NCBI GenBank assembly: GCA_963801195.1
Contig: CAWDDX010000007.1
Location: 248,001 to 312,000, forward strand
Direction: 5' to 3'
DNA length: 64,000 nucleotides
Source: SZUA-36 sp963801195
Lineage (GTDB): Bacteria > Pseudomonadota > Gammaproteobacteria > Xanthomonadales > SZUA-36
The notes below the pieces were generated by a model. The model worked only from the letters and a program-made list of their open reading frames with translations, was not told where the DNA came from and did not search any database. Made by a program: the position numbers and the translations under genes. Below, in pieces: positions 52,530 to 61,146 of this stretch. How positions within the stretch are numbered: the first letter of the stretch is position 1; each line of letters opens with the position of its first letter.

Positions 52530-52865
52530 ATGAATGCAACAGCAAAATTAAGAGGCGCCAGGATATCTGCGCAAAAGGTTCGCCTGGTCGCGGATCAGGT
52601 ACGTGGGATGCCGGTTGAAAAAGCCGAGCAACTGCTTGCTTTCAGCACCAAAAAAGCTGCTCACATTGTCAAGAAGGTACTGCTTTCTGCAATTGCAAAC
52701 GCTGAGCACAACGATGGTGCAGATATCGATGAATTGAGCATCTCAACCATCATGGTTGATGAAGGCCCGACGATGAAGCGGGGCAGAGCGCGCGCCAAGG
52801 GCCGCGGTACACAAATTTTGAAAAGGACCAGTCACATTACGTTGACTGTGGCCGACAGCAAATAG
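52530..52865 (+). CDS. rplV: 50S ribosomal protein L22
   Basis: 111 residues (E. coli 110). Its beta-hairpin (DEGPTMKRGRARAKGRGTQI) lines the exit tunnel beside L4, the site of macrolide-resistance changes; no unusual residue is apparent. N-terminal ARISAQKVRLVADQVRGMPVE is typical. Confidence 0.98.
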   Translation: MNATAKLRGARISAQKVRLVADQVRGMPVEKAEQLLAFSTKKAAHIVKKVLLSAIANAEHNDGADIDELSISTIMVDEGPTMKRGRARAKGRGTQILKRTSHITLTVADSK

Positions 52866-52880
52866 ACCGGGATAAATATT

Positions 52881-53558
52881 ATGGGTCAAAAGGTACATCC
52901 AATCGGCATCCGCCTTGGCATATCCAAGGACTGGAATTCAACCTGGTATGCCGAACGAGGCGATTATGCAGAAATGCTGAATTCTGATCTCGCGGTGAGA
53001 AAATATCTGCAGAAGCGTCTGGCGCAGGCGGCTGTGAGCCGTATCCAGATTGAGCGGCCTGCAAAAACCGCGCGTATCACGATACACACGGCGCGGCCGG
53101 GTATCGTGATCGGCAAGAAAGGTGAAGACATTGAACAGCTGCGCCGTGATGTGACCGCGCGTATGGGTGTTCCGACACACATTTCGGTTGCCGAAATTCG
53201 CAAACCTGAATTGGATGCGCAACTGGTCGCCGAGGGCATTGCCCAACAGCTCGAGCGCCGCATTATGTTTCGCCGTGCGATGAAACGCGCCGTTGGTAAC
53301 TCAATGCGCCTGGGTGCTCTGGGTATCAAGGTCAAGCTATCGGGCCGTTTGAACGGCGCCGACATCGCACGCAGTGAATGGTACCGTGAAGGCCAGGTGC
53401 CTTTGCACACCTTGCGCGCTGATGTCGATTACGGGGTGGTTGAAGCCGCGACGACCTACGGCATCCTGGGTGTCAAGGTATGGATTTACAAGGGCGAGGT
53501 TTTTGATTTGTATGCGCCCTCAACTGAACAAGCTGGCAGCAAGCAAGGCGCCAACTAG
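52881..53558 (+). CDS. rpsC: 30S ribosomal protein S3
   Basis: 225 residues (E. coli 233). Part of the mRNA entry helicase. The KH motif is PGIVIGKKGEDIEQLRRDV; the C-terminal domain contains GRLNGADIARSEWYREGQVP. MGQKVHPIGIRLGISKDWNS starts it. The tail is short and glutamine/alanine-rich. Confidence 0.98.
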   Translation: MGQKVHPIGIRLGISKDWNSTWYAERGDYAEMLNSDLAVRKYLQKRLAQAAVSRIQIERPAKTARITIHTARPGIVIGKKGEDIEQLRRDVTARMGVPTHISVAEIRKPELDAQLVAEGIAQQLERRIMFRRAMKRAVGNSMRLGALGIKVKLSGRLNGADIARSEWYREGQVPLHTLRADVDYGVVEAATTYGILGVKVWIYKGEVFDLYAPSTEQAGSKQGAN

Positions 53559-53569
53559 GAGACTGAGTG

Positions 53570-53983
53570 ATGTTGCAGCCAAAACGAACAAAATTCAGAA
53601 AGCAGATGAAAGGCCGTAACCGCGGCATGGCCCAGGTTGGTAACCGTGTCAGCTTCGGTGAGTATGGTCTTAAAGCTACGACCCGTGGGTTTATTACCGC
53701 ACGTCAAATCGAAGCGGCACGCCGGGCCATCACCCGTTATGTAAAACGTGGTGGAAAGTTGTGGATCCGGGTCTTTCCGGACAAGCCGATGACCAAGAAG
53801 CCGGTAGAAGTGCGCATGGGTAAAGGTAAAGGCAACGTTGAATACTGGGTCGCCCCGATTCAACCGGGCCGTGTGCTTTATGAGATCCAGGGCGTGTCGG
53901 AAGAGTTGGCGCGCGAAGCGTTTCGCCTGGCTTCGGCCAAACTGGCGGTTAGAACTACCTTTGTATCCAGGTCGGTGATGTGA
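53570..53983 (+). CDS. rplP: 50S ribosomal protein L16
   Basis: 137 residues (E. coli 136). Organises the A-site tRNA region of 23S. MLQPKRTKFRKQMKGRNRG and VFPDKPMTKKPVEVRMGKGK are diagnostic; the R in GRNRGMAQVG is near the residue hydroxylated by RoxA. AGGAGA lies upstream. The stop overlaps the rpmC start. Confidence 0.97.
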   Translation: MLQPKRTKFRKQMKGRNRGMAQVGNRVSFGEYGLKATTRGFITARQIEAARRAITRYVKRGGKLWIRVFPDKPMTKKPVEVRMGKGKGNVEYWVAPIQPGRVLYEIQGVSEELAREAFRLASAKLAVRTTFVSRSVM

Positions 53984-54186
53984 TGGACGTGAATTTAATG
54001 AGAACCAAGACTGAGGTTGAATTGCGCGACGAGCTTAAACGCCTGCTGCAGGAACAGTTCAGCCTGAGAATGCAAAAAGGAATGGGTCAGATGACCAATG
54101 TCAATGAGTTGAGCCGTGTTCGCCGCGATATTGCGCGCGTCAAGACTGTGCTGACTCAAAAATCAGTTGAAGGTAACGCGGCATGA
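53983..54186 (+). CDS. rpmC: 50S ribosomal protein L29
   Basis: 67 residues (E. coli 63), two-helix protein near the tunnel exit. LREEQF-like core is LLQEQFSLRMQKGMGQM, then SRVRRDIARVKTVL. ATG 53983 (MDVNLMRTKTEVEL) aligns base for base with the E. coli N-terminus; ATG 53998 would lose five residues. Start overlaps the rplP stop (TGATG). Confidence 0.93.
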   Translation: MDVNLMRTKTEVELRDELKRLLQEQFSLRMQKGMGQMTNVNELSRVRRDIARVKTVLTQKSVEGNAA

Positions 54187-54443
54187 CTACTACACAAGAA
54201 ATCAAGCGGACACAGACCGGTCGTGTTGTCAGCAATAAAATGGACAAAAGTGTAACCGTTCTGCTCGAGCGACAGATTAAGCATGCGTTGTACGGGAAGT
54301 ACATCAAGCGTTCCACAAAAGTTCTTGCGCATGATGAAGACAACAGTTGTGGAGAAGGCGATAAAGTCGTTATCGCCGAGTGCCGTCCTCTCTCAAAATC
54401 AAAGAGTTGGCGGGTGATTGAGATTCTGGAGCGGGCACAATAG
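54183..54443 (+). CDS. rpsQ: 30S ribosomal protein S17
   Basis: 86 residues (E. coli 84), OB-fold early 16S binder. TGRVVSNKMDKSVTVLLERQ and YIKRSTKVLAHDEDNSCGEGD are typical. ATG overlaps the rpmC stop (ATGA). Last gene of the S10 group; 33 bases to rplN with no terminator. Confidence 0.97.
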   Translation: MTTTQEIKRTQTGRVVSNKMDKSVTVLLERQIKHALYGKYIKRSTKVLAHDEDNSCGEGDKVVIAECRPLSKSKSWRVIEILERAQ

Positions 54444-54476
54444 CCCGACCATCGGTTTAAGCCGGAGAACACTAAA

Positions 54477-54845
54477 ATGATTCAGATGCAGTCCATGTTG
54501 ACAGCAGCAGACAACAGCGGTGCACGCCGGGTGATGTGTATTAAAGTGCTGGGTGGTTCCAAGCGCCGGTATGCGCGAATTGGCGACATCATCAAGGTCA
54601 CCGTCAAGGATGCAATTCCTCGCGGTAAAGTCAAAAAGGGCGAGGTATACGACGCCGTGGTTGTACGTACAACCAGTGGTGTACGCCGTAATGATGGTTC
54701 CCTGATACGTTTCGATGGAAATGCGGCCGTGCTGCTGAACCCGAAGCTTGAACCCATCGGCACACGTATTTTTGGACCGGTCACGCGTGAGCTGCGTTCA
54801 GAACGGTTTATGAAGATTGTCTCGCTGGCACCAGAAGTGCTTTAG
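54477..54845 (+). CDS. rplN: 50S ribosomal protein L14
   Basis: 122 residues (E. coli 123). Lies at the subunit interface near bridge B8. MIQMQSMLTAADNSGARRVM, then GVRRNDGSLIRFDGNAAVLL and GTRIFGPVTRELR. First gene of the spc group. Confidence 0.98.
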   Translation: MIQMQSMLTAADNSGARRVMCIKVLGGSKRRYARIGDIIKVTVKDAIPRGKVKKGEVYDAVVVRTTSGVRRNDGSLIRFDGNAAVLLNPKLEPIGTRIFGPVTRELRSERFMKIVSLAPEVL

Positions 54846-54861
54846 GCGCGAGGAGTAGAGA

Positions 54862-55179
54862 ATGAAACGCATACATAAAGGTGATGAAGTGATCGTCACA
54901 ACGGGTCGCAGCAAGGGGACACGGGGCCACGTGCTCCAGGTCCTGGATAATGATCGTTTGCTGGTTGAAAACGTAAATATGGTCAAGCGTCACACCAAGC
55001 CCGATCCCGGCCGTAACAAGCCAGGCGGTATTGTTGAAAAGGAGGCTTCGATTCACGTTTCCAACGTGTCGATGTTTAACCCGGCGACAAGTAAAGCAGA
55101 CCGTGTCGGTTTTAAGACACTGCAAGACGGCAACAAGGTGCGTGTTTTTAAATCCACCGGCGAAGCCGTTGATATCTAG
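54862..55179 (+). CDS. rplX: 50S ribosomal protein L24
   Basis: 105 residues (E. coli 104), assembly-initiator with an N-terminal KOW motif (IHKGDEVIVTTGRSKGTRGHV) and a loop reaching the tunnel exit (DPGRNKPGGIVEKEASIHVSN). AGGAG precedes the ATG. Confidence 0.97.
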   Translation: MKRIHKGDEVIVTTGRSKGTRGHVLQVLDNDRLLVENVNMVKRHTKPDPGRNKPGGIVEKEASIHVSNVSMFNPATSKADRVGFKTLQDGNKVRVFKSTGEAVDI

Positions 55180-55190
55180 AGATCAATAAA

Positions 55191-55733
55191 ATGTCCAGAT
55201 TACAAATACTTTACAAAGAAAAGCTGATGCCACAACTGATGGAAGAGCTCAAATTCGGTAACGTCATGGAAGTGCCAAAGATCACCAAGGTTACGTTGAA
55301 CATGGGCGTAGGTGAGGCAGTGACTGACAAGAAAGTCATGGCGAACGCAACTGCGGACATGGCCGTAATTTCCGGTCAGAAACCGATCGTTATCAATTCG
55401 CGTAAATCGGTGGCTTCATTCAAGATCCGTGACGGGTGGCCGGTCGGATGTAAGGTCACGCTGCGTCGTGAACGCATGTACGAGTTCCTGGACCGCCTGG
55501 TAAATATATCCATTCCCCGTATCCGGGACTTTCGCGGACTCAGCCGTAAATCATTTGACGGACGGGGTAATTACAGTTTCGGTATCACCGAACAGATCAT
55601 GTTTCCCGAAATTGACTTTGACAAAATTGACACTATTCGTGGTATGGATATCACCATTACTACGAATGCAAAGAACGATGCGGAAGGTCTTGCGCTGTTA
55701 CAGGCATTCAACTTTCCCTTCAAAGATAAATAG
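55191..55733 (+). CDS. rplE: 50S ribosomal protein L5
   Basis: 180 residues (E. coli 179). Binds 5S rRNA and contacts P-site tRNA. VTLNMGVGEAVTDKKVM, KPIVINSRKSVASFKIRDGW and FRGLSRKSFDGRGNYSFGI are clear. Eleven bases after rplX. Confidence 0.98.
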   Translation: MSRLQILYKEKLMPQLMEELKFGNVMEVPKITKVTLNMGVGEAVTDKKVMANATADMAVISGQKPIVINSRKSVASFKIRDGWPVGCKVTLRRERMYEFLDRLVNISIPRIRDFRGLSRKSFDGRGNYSFGITEQIMFPEIDFDKIDTIRGMDITITTNAKNDAEGLALLQAFNFPFKDK

Positions 55734-55749
55734 GTAAGGACCTAGGCAC

Positions 55750-56055
55750 ATGGCAAAAGTATCCATGATTAATCGCGAGAAGCGGCGCACCAAGCTGGTT
55801 GAAAAATATGTCAACAAGCGCACCGAACTCAAAGCAATCATAGCGGACCCGGAAGTAGGGTTTGAAGAGAAACAGCAAGCGATGTTTGCTTTGCAGAAAC
55901 TTCCGAGGGATTCAAGTCCGTCCCGGCAGCGTAACCGTTGCCAGATCACCGGGCGTCCACGCGGGTTCTATCGTAAATTCGGGCTGTCCCGTAACAAGTT
56001 GCGTGAAGCAACCATGCGCGGTGATGTACCGGGCTTGAGAAAGGCCAGTTGGTAA
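55750..56055 (+). CDS. rpsN: 30S ribosomal protein S14, long zinc-free form
   Basis: 101 residues, as in E. coli, and with a single cysteine (RNRCQITGRPRGFYRKFG), so it is the zinc-independent long form rather than the short four-cysteine type. It therefore needs no zinc-responsive paralogue for zinc starvation. Confidence 0.97.
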   Translation: MAKVSMINREKRRTKLVEKYVNKRTELKAIIADPEVGFEEKQQAMFALQKLPRDSSPSRQRNRCQITGRPRGFYRKFGLSRNKLREATMRGDVPGLRKASW

Positions 56056-56112
56056 CAGGTATCAAGCGGGTCTTTGTGGCCTGGTTGTAAATTTGAAACA
56101 AGGTATTTAATC

Positions 56113-56508
56113 ATGAGTATGAGTGATCCGATCGCCGACATGCTGACCCGCATCAGGAATGCACAGTCAGCCAATAAAGTTTCGGTAAGCATGCCGAATT
56201 CGAAAGTCAAAGTGGGTATAGCCGCCGTGTTGAAAGACGAGGGTTACATCACTGACTTTCGGGTGGACGAGAACAATGGCAAGCCTCAGCTTGAAGTAAC
56301 CCTCAAGTATTTTGAAGGCCGTGGAGTGATCGATAATATCAGACGTGCCAGCCGTCCCGGTCTGCGTATTTATCGCGGCAAGGACGATCTGCCCCGTGTT
56401 CTGGACGGCCTGGGTATCGCGATCGTAAGTACTTCACGTGGTTTCATGACCGACGCAACCGCCAAATCGGCTGGTTATGGCGGCGAAATTATCTGTTACG
56501 TGGCTTAG
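56113..56508 (+). CDS. rpsH: 30S ribosomal protein S8
   Basis: 131 residues (E. coli 130). Central-domain 16S binder and the usual spc-operon repressor in relatives. SMSDPIADMLTRIRNAQSAN and the C-terminal GIAIVSTSRGFMTDATAKSA. The ATG at 56113 aligns with E. coli MSMQDPIADML; the frame is open 13 codons earlier. Confidence 0.97.
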   Translation: MSMSDPIADMLTRIRNAQSANKVSVSMPNSKVKVGIAAVLKDEGYITDFRVDENNGKPQLEVTLKYFEGRGVIDNIRRASRPGLRIYRGKDDLPRVLDGLGIAIVSTSRGFMTDATAKSAGYGGEIICYVA

Positions 56509-56550
56509 AGCCTGTCAAGAATTGGGCCTTACAAGAATTAGGAGATACCT

Positions 56551-57078
56551 ATGTCACGCGTAGCCAAACTACCAATCAATTTGCCTTCAGGGGTGGACAT
56601 CAATATCGATGAATCACTGCTGAGTGTGAAGGGTCCCAAGGGCAATCTCTCCGTGATTTTGCATCCTGGTGTGAGCTTTGATGTGAATGATCGTGAGTAC
56701 ACGGTAAAGCCGGACGGTGATAAGAATGTCGCCATGGCCGGCACGTTCAGGGCCCTGGTCAACAATATGGTGACTGGCGTCAGCACCGGTTTTCAAAAGA
56801 AATTACAACTGGTTGGCGTGGGTTATCGTGCGCAGGCCCAGGGTAATAAATTGAACCTTGCACTGGGATTTTCGCACCCGGTTGAATATGCCGCACCCGA
56901 AGGTATAACGATTGAAACACCTACACAGACAGAAATTGTCATAAGTGGTTGTGACAAGCAGAGAGTCGGCCAGGTCGCCGCAGAAATACGCGCATACCGG
57001 CCACCCGAGCCTTACAAGGGTAAAGGTGTACGTTACGCAGATGAACGAGTTGTCAGGAAGGAAGCCAAAAAGGCTTAA
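56551..57078 (+). CDS. rplF: 50S ribosomal protein L6
   Basis: 175 residues (E. coli 177), two repeated domains at the base of the L7/L12 stalk. SRVAKLPINLPSGVDINID, LQLVGVGYRAQAQGNKLNLA and the C-terminal RAYRPPEPYKGKGVRYADE identify it. Confidence 0.98.
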   Translation: MSRVAKLPINLPSGVDINIDESLLSVKGPKGNLSVILHPGVSFDVNDREYTVKPDGDKNVAMAGTFRALVNNMVTGVSTGFQKKLQLVGVGYRAQAQGNKLNLALGFSHPVEYAAPEGITIETPTQTEIVISGCDKQRVGQVAAEIRAYRPPEPYKGKGVRYADERVVRKEAKKA

Positions 57079-57136
57079 ATCAGGTCTTTAATGAATCGGT
57101 CTTTTAGGGGCCCGGCTTGCTTAAGAGGAATGAGTA

Positions 57137-57490
57137 ATGGATAAGAAAACAGCACGTTTGCGCAGGGCGAAGAAAACCCGCTCACACATTCGTCGTTTGG
57201 GCGTTGCCCGTTTGACGGTTCACCGCAGTGGACGTCACATCTATGCGCAGGTTATTGCGGCTACGGGGGGCAGTGTGATCGCTGCGGCCTCGACCGTTCA
57301 AAAAGATCTGCGTTCCGGCTTAACCAGCACCAGTAACAAGGATGCTGCCAAGGCCGTAGGAAAGGCAGTGGCTGAAAAAGCGGTGGCTGCAGGCGTCACA
57401 GACGTGGCATTTGACCGTTCCGGCTACCGTTACCACGGTAGAATTGCAGAGTTGGCTGATGCTGCGCGCGAAAGCGGGCTTAAGTTTTAA
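57137..57490 (+). CDS. rplR: 50S ribosomal protein L18
   Basis: 117 residues, E. coli length. Binds 5S rRNA through its Arg/Lys-rich N-terminus (MDKKTARLRRAKKTRSHIRR); FDRSGYRYHGRIAELADAAR ends it. Fifty-eight bases after rplF. Confidence 0.98.
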   Translation: MDKKTARLRRAKKTRSHIRRLGVARLTVHRSGRHIYAQVIAATGGSVIAAASTVQKDLRSGLTSTSNKDAAKAVGKAVAEKAVAAGVTDVAFDRSGYRYHGRIAELADAARESGLKF

Positions 57491-57522
57491 ACCGCCCCAC
57501 TGACTGAATAGCAGGTATAAAA

Positions 57523-58035
57523 ATGTCGAGAATGGACAAAGAAATTAGCGATGGCATGCTGGAAAAGCTGGTAGCCGTCAACAGGGTTGCCAAAGTTGTT
57601 AAGGGTGGACGTGTGTTCAGCTTCACGGCACTGAGTGTAGTGGGCGATGGTAACGGCAAGGTTGGATTTGGATACGGAAAAGCCAAAGAAGTGCCTGTTG
57701 CAATCCAGAAAGCGATGGAAAAGGCACGACGTGACATGGTCACCATTTCACTGAAAAATGGCACCTTGTGGCACCCGGTGAAATCGACTCATAGCGGCTC
57801 GAAAGTCTATATGCAGCCCGCCTCGGAAGGTACGGGAATCATCGCCGGTGGTGCGATGCGTGCGGTGCTGGAAACTGTCGGTGTACATAATGTACTGGCG
57901 AAAAGTGTTGGTTCGAACGCACCGGTCAACCTGGTCCGGGCAACCATCAAGGGCCTCAAGGCCATGCACAGTCCGGAATCAATTGCTGCAAAACGTGGCA
58001 AGACTGTCGATGAAATTTTGGCAAACCATAACTGA
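57523..58035 (+). CDS. rpsE: 30S ribosomal protein S5
   Basis: 170 residues (E. coli 167). Fidelity protein with a dsRBD-like half (LVAVNRVAKVVKGGRVFSFT, GDGNGKVGFGYGKAKEVP) and a second half VLETVGVHNVLAKSVGS. The spectinomycin loop VVKGGRVF is of the unchanged type. Confidence 0.98.
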   Translation: MSRMDKEISDGMLEKLVAVNRVAKVVKGGRVFSFTALSVVGDGNGKVGFGYGKAKEVPVAIQKAMEKARRDMVTISLKNGTLWHPVKSTHSGSKVYMQPASEGTGIIAGGAMRAVLETVGVHNVLAKSVGSNAPVNLVRATIKGLKAMHSPESIAAKRGKTVDEILANHN

Positions 58036-58043
58036 GCAGAATA

Positions 58044-58232
58044 ATGGCTAAGAAAGAACACATAAATGTAACGTTGATACGCTCACCGATTGGTGCCCAG
58101 CCCAAGCACAGGGAATGCGTGCGGGGTCTTGGTTTGAAGCGTATGCACCAGACCGTAACGCTGGAAGACACACCTTCGGTGCGCGGTATGGTTAACAAGG
58201 TTTATTACATGGTACGAGTGGAAGAGGCCTGA
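58044..58232 (+). CDS. rpmD: 50S ribosomal protein L30
   Basis: 62 residues (E. coli 59). INVTLIRSPIGAQPKHRECV then GLGLKRMHQTVTLEDTPSVR and GMVNKVYYMVRVEE. Nine bases after rpsE. L30 is absent in some bacteria, so its presence here is a useful marker. Confidence 0.97.
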   Translation: MAKKEHINVTLIRSPIGAQPKHRECVRGLGLKRMHQTVTLEDTPSVRGMVNKVYYMVRVEEA

Positions 58233-58270
58233 GCCTCTGCTGCGAGCCTGTTAAATAGGAAAGTACAGAC

Positions 58271-58702
58271 ATGAAATTGAATACGATAAGCCCGGCTGAG
58301 GGCAGCAAAAAGAACCGCAAGCGTGTCGGTCGGGGCATTGGCTCAACTGACGGAAAGACTGCCGGTCGCGGGCATAAAGGTCAAAAAGCACGTGCGGGCG
58401 GCTTTCACAAGGTCGGTTTCGAAGGTGGTCAGATGCCTTTGCAGCGTCGCTTGCCAAAACGCGGTTTTGCCTCGTTTACTTCACGCTACAATGCCGAAAT
58501 ACGTCTTTACCACATTGCAGCGATGGACGTCGATGTCATTGATATCGAAGCCTTAAAAAAGGCCGGTCTTGTCAAGCATGACACAAACAAGGTCAAGGTA
58601 ATCAATACTGGCGAAGTTGGCCGTGCAGTGACACTCAAAGGTCTGGCAGTGACCAAGGGCGCAAAAGCGGCGATCGAAGCAGCAGGTGGAAAGGTCGAGT
58701 AA
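58271..58702 (+). CDS. rplO: 50S ribosomal protein L15
   Basis: 143 residues (E. coli 144). Gly/Arg/Lys-rich N-terminal extension (KKNRKRVGRGIGSTDGKTAG, RGHKGQKARAGG) that threads through 23S rRNA, then a globular C-terminal part. Its stop overlaps secY by one base (TAATG). Confidence 0.98.
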   Translation: MKLNTISPAEGSKKNRKRVGRGIGSTDGKTAGRGHKGQKARAGGFHKVGFEGGQMPLQRRLPKRGFASFTSRYNAEIRLYHIAAMDVDVIDIEALKKAGLVKHDTNKVKVINTGEVGRAVTLKGLAVTKGAKAAIEAAGGKVE

Positions 58703-60045
58703 TGGCGAAGACGCCTTCACAAGTAGCTGATACGCTTGGCGGCATTGGTCGTTTGACCGAGTTGCGCCAGCGTTTACTGTTCGTGTTCGCGGCACTGATT
58801 GTGTATCGCATCGGAACCTTTATCCCGGTTCCCGGTGTCAACCCGCAAGCCCTGTTGCAGTTCATGAATTCCCAGCAGGGAACCATCATCGATGTGTTCA
58901 ACTTGTTTACCGGTGGTGCACTACAGCGTTTCTCATTGTTTGCATTGGGCGTAATGCCGTATATTTCCGCCTCGATTATCATGCAGTTAATGAGTAGCGC
59001 GATACCGCAGTTGCAGCAGTTAAAGAAGGAAGGTTCCAGCGGTCGGCAGAAAATCACACAGTACACCCGTGTCTTCACCGTGGTGCTGGCCGGTGTCCAG
59101 GCTGGCAGTGTGGCTTTGGCATTGCAAAGTCAGACATCGATAGTTTTCGCTCCCGGTTTCGGATTTGTATTTACAGCGATGATCACATTGACGGCGGGAA
59201 CATTGTTCCTGATGTGGCTTGGTGAACAAATTACCGAAAGAGGCGTTGGTAATGGTATTTCCCTGATAATTTTCGCGGGTATCGTTGCCGGATTACCACG
59301 CGCCATTGCAGGGACACTGGAGTTGGTCAATACCGGCCAGTTGAGCATACCAGCCACGTTGTTTATCCTCGTACTGGTAATTGCGGTGGTTTATTTTATC
59401 GTTCGGGTAGAACGCGGTCAGCGCCGGATTACGGTTAATTATGCACAGCGCCAGGGCAGGGTTGCCTACCAAAACCAGGCAACGCACCTACCGTTAAAAT
59501 TGAACATGTCTGGTGTTATCCCGGCCATTTTTGCCTCGAGCCTGGTCATTTTCCCATCCACGCTGGCGACATGGTTTTCAACGTCCAGCAACCTGGGTTG
59601 GTTAACGGACGTTTCGGCGGCCTTAACACCGGGCAATTTGCCCTACACGCTTTTGTATTCATCGTTGATCATATTTTTCTGTTTCTTCTATACGGCGTTG
59701 GTTTTCAACTCCAAGGAAACAGCAGACAACCTGAAGAAATCCGGTGCGTTCATACCTGGCATCCGACCTGGACGTCACACGGCCGATTATATTGATAACG
59801 TGCTGACACGGTTAACGATGGTTGGTTCTTTATACCTGGTTTCGGTTTGCCTTTTACCGGACATACTGCGGGTGATCTGGGCGGTACCATTTTACTTTGG
59901 TGGTACTTCGGTGCTTATCGTTGTGGTTGTAATCATGGACTTTATTGCCCAGGTGCAAGCCCATCTGATATCGCACAAATACGACAACCTGATGAAAAAA
60001 GCAAACCTGAAGTCCTATGGACGTTCAGGTGTGGTACGCCGATAA
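58702..60045 (+). CDS. secY: Preprotein translocase subunit SecY
   Basis: 447 residues (E. coli 443), the ten-helix channel of the Sec translocase. TM1 follows LRQRLLFVFAALIVYRIGTF; the plug is ALLQFMNSQQGTIIDVFNLFT; ALGVMPYISASIIMQLM and the cytosolic loops RQGRVAYQNQATHLPLK and GIRPGRHTADYID that bind SecA and the ribosome are clear. Coupled to rplO by overlap. Confidence 0.98.
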   Translation: MAKTPSQVADTLGGIGRLTELRQRLLFVFAALIVYRIGTFIPVPGVNPQALLQFMNSQQGTIIDVFNLFTGGALQRFSLFALGVMPYISASIIMQLMSSAIPQLQQLKKEGSSGRQKITQYTRVFTVVLAGVQAGSVALALQSQTSIVFAPGFGFVFTAMITLTAGTLFLMWLGEQITERGVGNGISLIIFAGIVAGLPRAIAGTLELVNTGQLSIPATLFILVLVIAVVYFIVRVERGQRRITVNYAQRQGRVAYQNQATHLPLKLNMSGVIPAIFASSLVIFPSTLATWFSTSSNLGWLTDVSAALTPGNLPYTLLYSSLIIFFCFFYTALVFNSKETADNLKKSGAFIPGIRPGRHTADYIDNVLTRLTMVGSLYLVSVCLLPDILRVIWAVPFYFGGTSVLIVVVVIMDFIAQVQAHLISHKYDNLMKKANLKSYGRSGVVRR

Positions 60046-60151
60046 ATTCGGTATTTGAGCGCATGGCCCTGGCCATGCAATTGTCGGCGGGATGCGCCAG
60101 ACCGGTAAAACGGGACAGCGCGACCGCCTTTGTTATCTAAGGAGAGCTGCA

Positions 60152-60265
60152 ATGAAGGTGCAAGCTTCAGTCAAAAAAATTTGCCGGAATTGCAAAATTG
60201 TCCGTCGCAGGGGCGTGATTTTCGTCATTTGCGAGGACAAGAAGCACAAGCAGAGACAAGGTTGA
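60152..60265 (+). CDS. rpmJ: 50S ribosomal protein L36
   Basis: 37 residues, a very short gene easily missed. MKVQASVKKICRNCKIVRRR, then GVIFVICEDKKHKQRQG. The zinc ligands C11, C14, C27 and H32 are kept, so this is the zinc-binding form. AAGGAGA precedes the ATG. A GCATGGC/GCCATGC hairpin (60061-60078) lies between secY and this gene. Confidence 0.96.
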   Translation: MKVQASVKKICRNCKIVRRRGVIFVICEDKKHKQRQG

Positions 60266-60315
60266 GTCAATTCACAAATTGTGATTTGCAGCTTTTTCCG
60301 GATAGGAAGATTCGA

Positions 60316-60321
60316 TATAAT
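60316..60321 (+). promoter_or_regulatory. Predicted -10 element of an alpha operon promoter
   Basis: TATAAT 46 bases before rpsM, with only a weak T-rich -35. It is directly followed by a GTACTG/CAGTAC hairpin (60322-60344), in the position where S4 binds and represses the alpha operon in E. coli. Confidence 0.4.
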
Positions 60322-60367
60322 GTACTGTTTACGTTAAGCAGTACCAACAGTAGCAGGAGTACGTAGT

Positions 60368-60724
60368 ATGGCTCGCATAGCGGGAGTCAACATACCAGAT
60401 CAGAAGCACGCGTGGGTTGCTCTGACGACCATTTATGGTGTCGGACGCACACGCGCTTTGCAAATTTGCGAGGCGGCCAACGTGCCGCCAGGCACAAAAA
60501 TCAGAGACCTTACGGAACCTGAAGTCGAAAATATTCGTGTCGAGGTCGCAAAGATTGCCGTAGAAGGTGATTTGCGCCGCGAAGTGGCCATGAATATCAA
60601 GCGTCTGATGGATCTCGGTTGTTATAGGGGGCTTCGCCATCGCCGTGGTTTACCGGTGCGTGGTCAGCGTACAAAAACGAATGCCCGTACCCGTAAAGGG
60701 CCTCGGCGTCCGATCAAGCGTTAA
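60368..60724 (+). CDS. rpsM: 30S ribosomal protein S13
   Basis: 118 residues, E. coli length. Makes the B1 bridges to the 50S subunit and contacts P-site tRNA with its basic tail (RTKTNARTRKGPRRPIKR). ARIAGVNIPDQKHAWVALTT and GCYRGLRHRRGLPVRGQ are diagnostic. CAGGAG precedes the ATG. Confidence 0.98.
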   Translation: MARIAGVNIPDQKHAWVALTTIYGVGRTRALQICEAANVPPGTKIRDLTEPEVENIRVEVAKIAVEGDLRREVAMNIKRLMDLGCYRGLRHRRGLPVRGQRTKTNARTRKGPRRPIKR

Positions 60725-60745
60725 GCGGTTGCAGGTGGATAAATA

Positions 60746-61135
60746 ATGGCAAAGCCAAAACTTAAAGTTAAAAAGAAAGTTAAAAAGGTCGTGGTCGACG
60801 GAATCGCCCATGTACATGCTTCTTTTAATAACACGATTATTACGCTCAGTGACAGGCAGGGTAATGTTTTATCCTGGGCCACTTCCGGCGGCGCCGGTTT
60901 CCGTGGTTCACGCAAAAGTACGCCGTTTGCCGCCCAGGTCGCTGCTGAGGCTGCAGGTCGTACCGCGCTCGAGTTTGGACTGAAGAACCTCGAAGTCCGC
61001 ATCAAGGGTCCTGGACCGGGTCGCGAATCCTCCGTCCGTGCACTCAATGCGCTGGGCTATAAAATCACCAACATTGTTGACGTGACGCCGATTCCACATA
61101 ATGGCTGTCGTCCGCCAAAGAAACGTCGCGTTTAG
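60746..61135 (+). CDS. rpsK: 30S ribosomal protein S11
   Basis: 129 residues, E. coli length. Platform protein at the Shine-Dalgarno helix. GIAHVHASFNNTIITLSDRQG, SSVRALNALGYKITNIVDVT, and the C-terminal PIPHNGCRPPKKRRV. Confidence 0.98.
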   Translation: MAKPKLKVKKKVKKVVVDGIAHVHASFNNTIITLSDRQGNVLSWATSGGAGFRGSRKSTPFAAQVAAEAAGRTALEFGLKNLEVRIKGPGPGRESSVRALNALGYKITNIVDVTPIPHNGCRPPKKRRV

Positions 61136-61146
61136 GAGTTATAGAA

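Noticed and set aside
60061..60078. GCATGGC/GCCATGC hairpin between secY and rpmJ as a terminator
   Set aside because: No U-run follows, and rpmJ belongs to the same operon.
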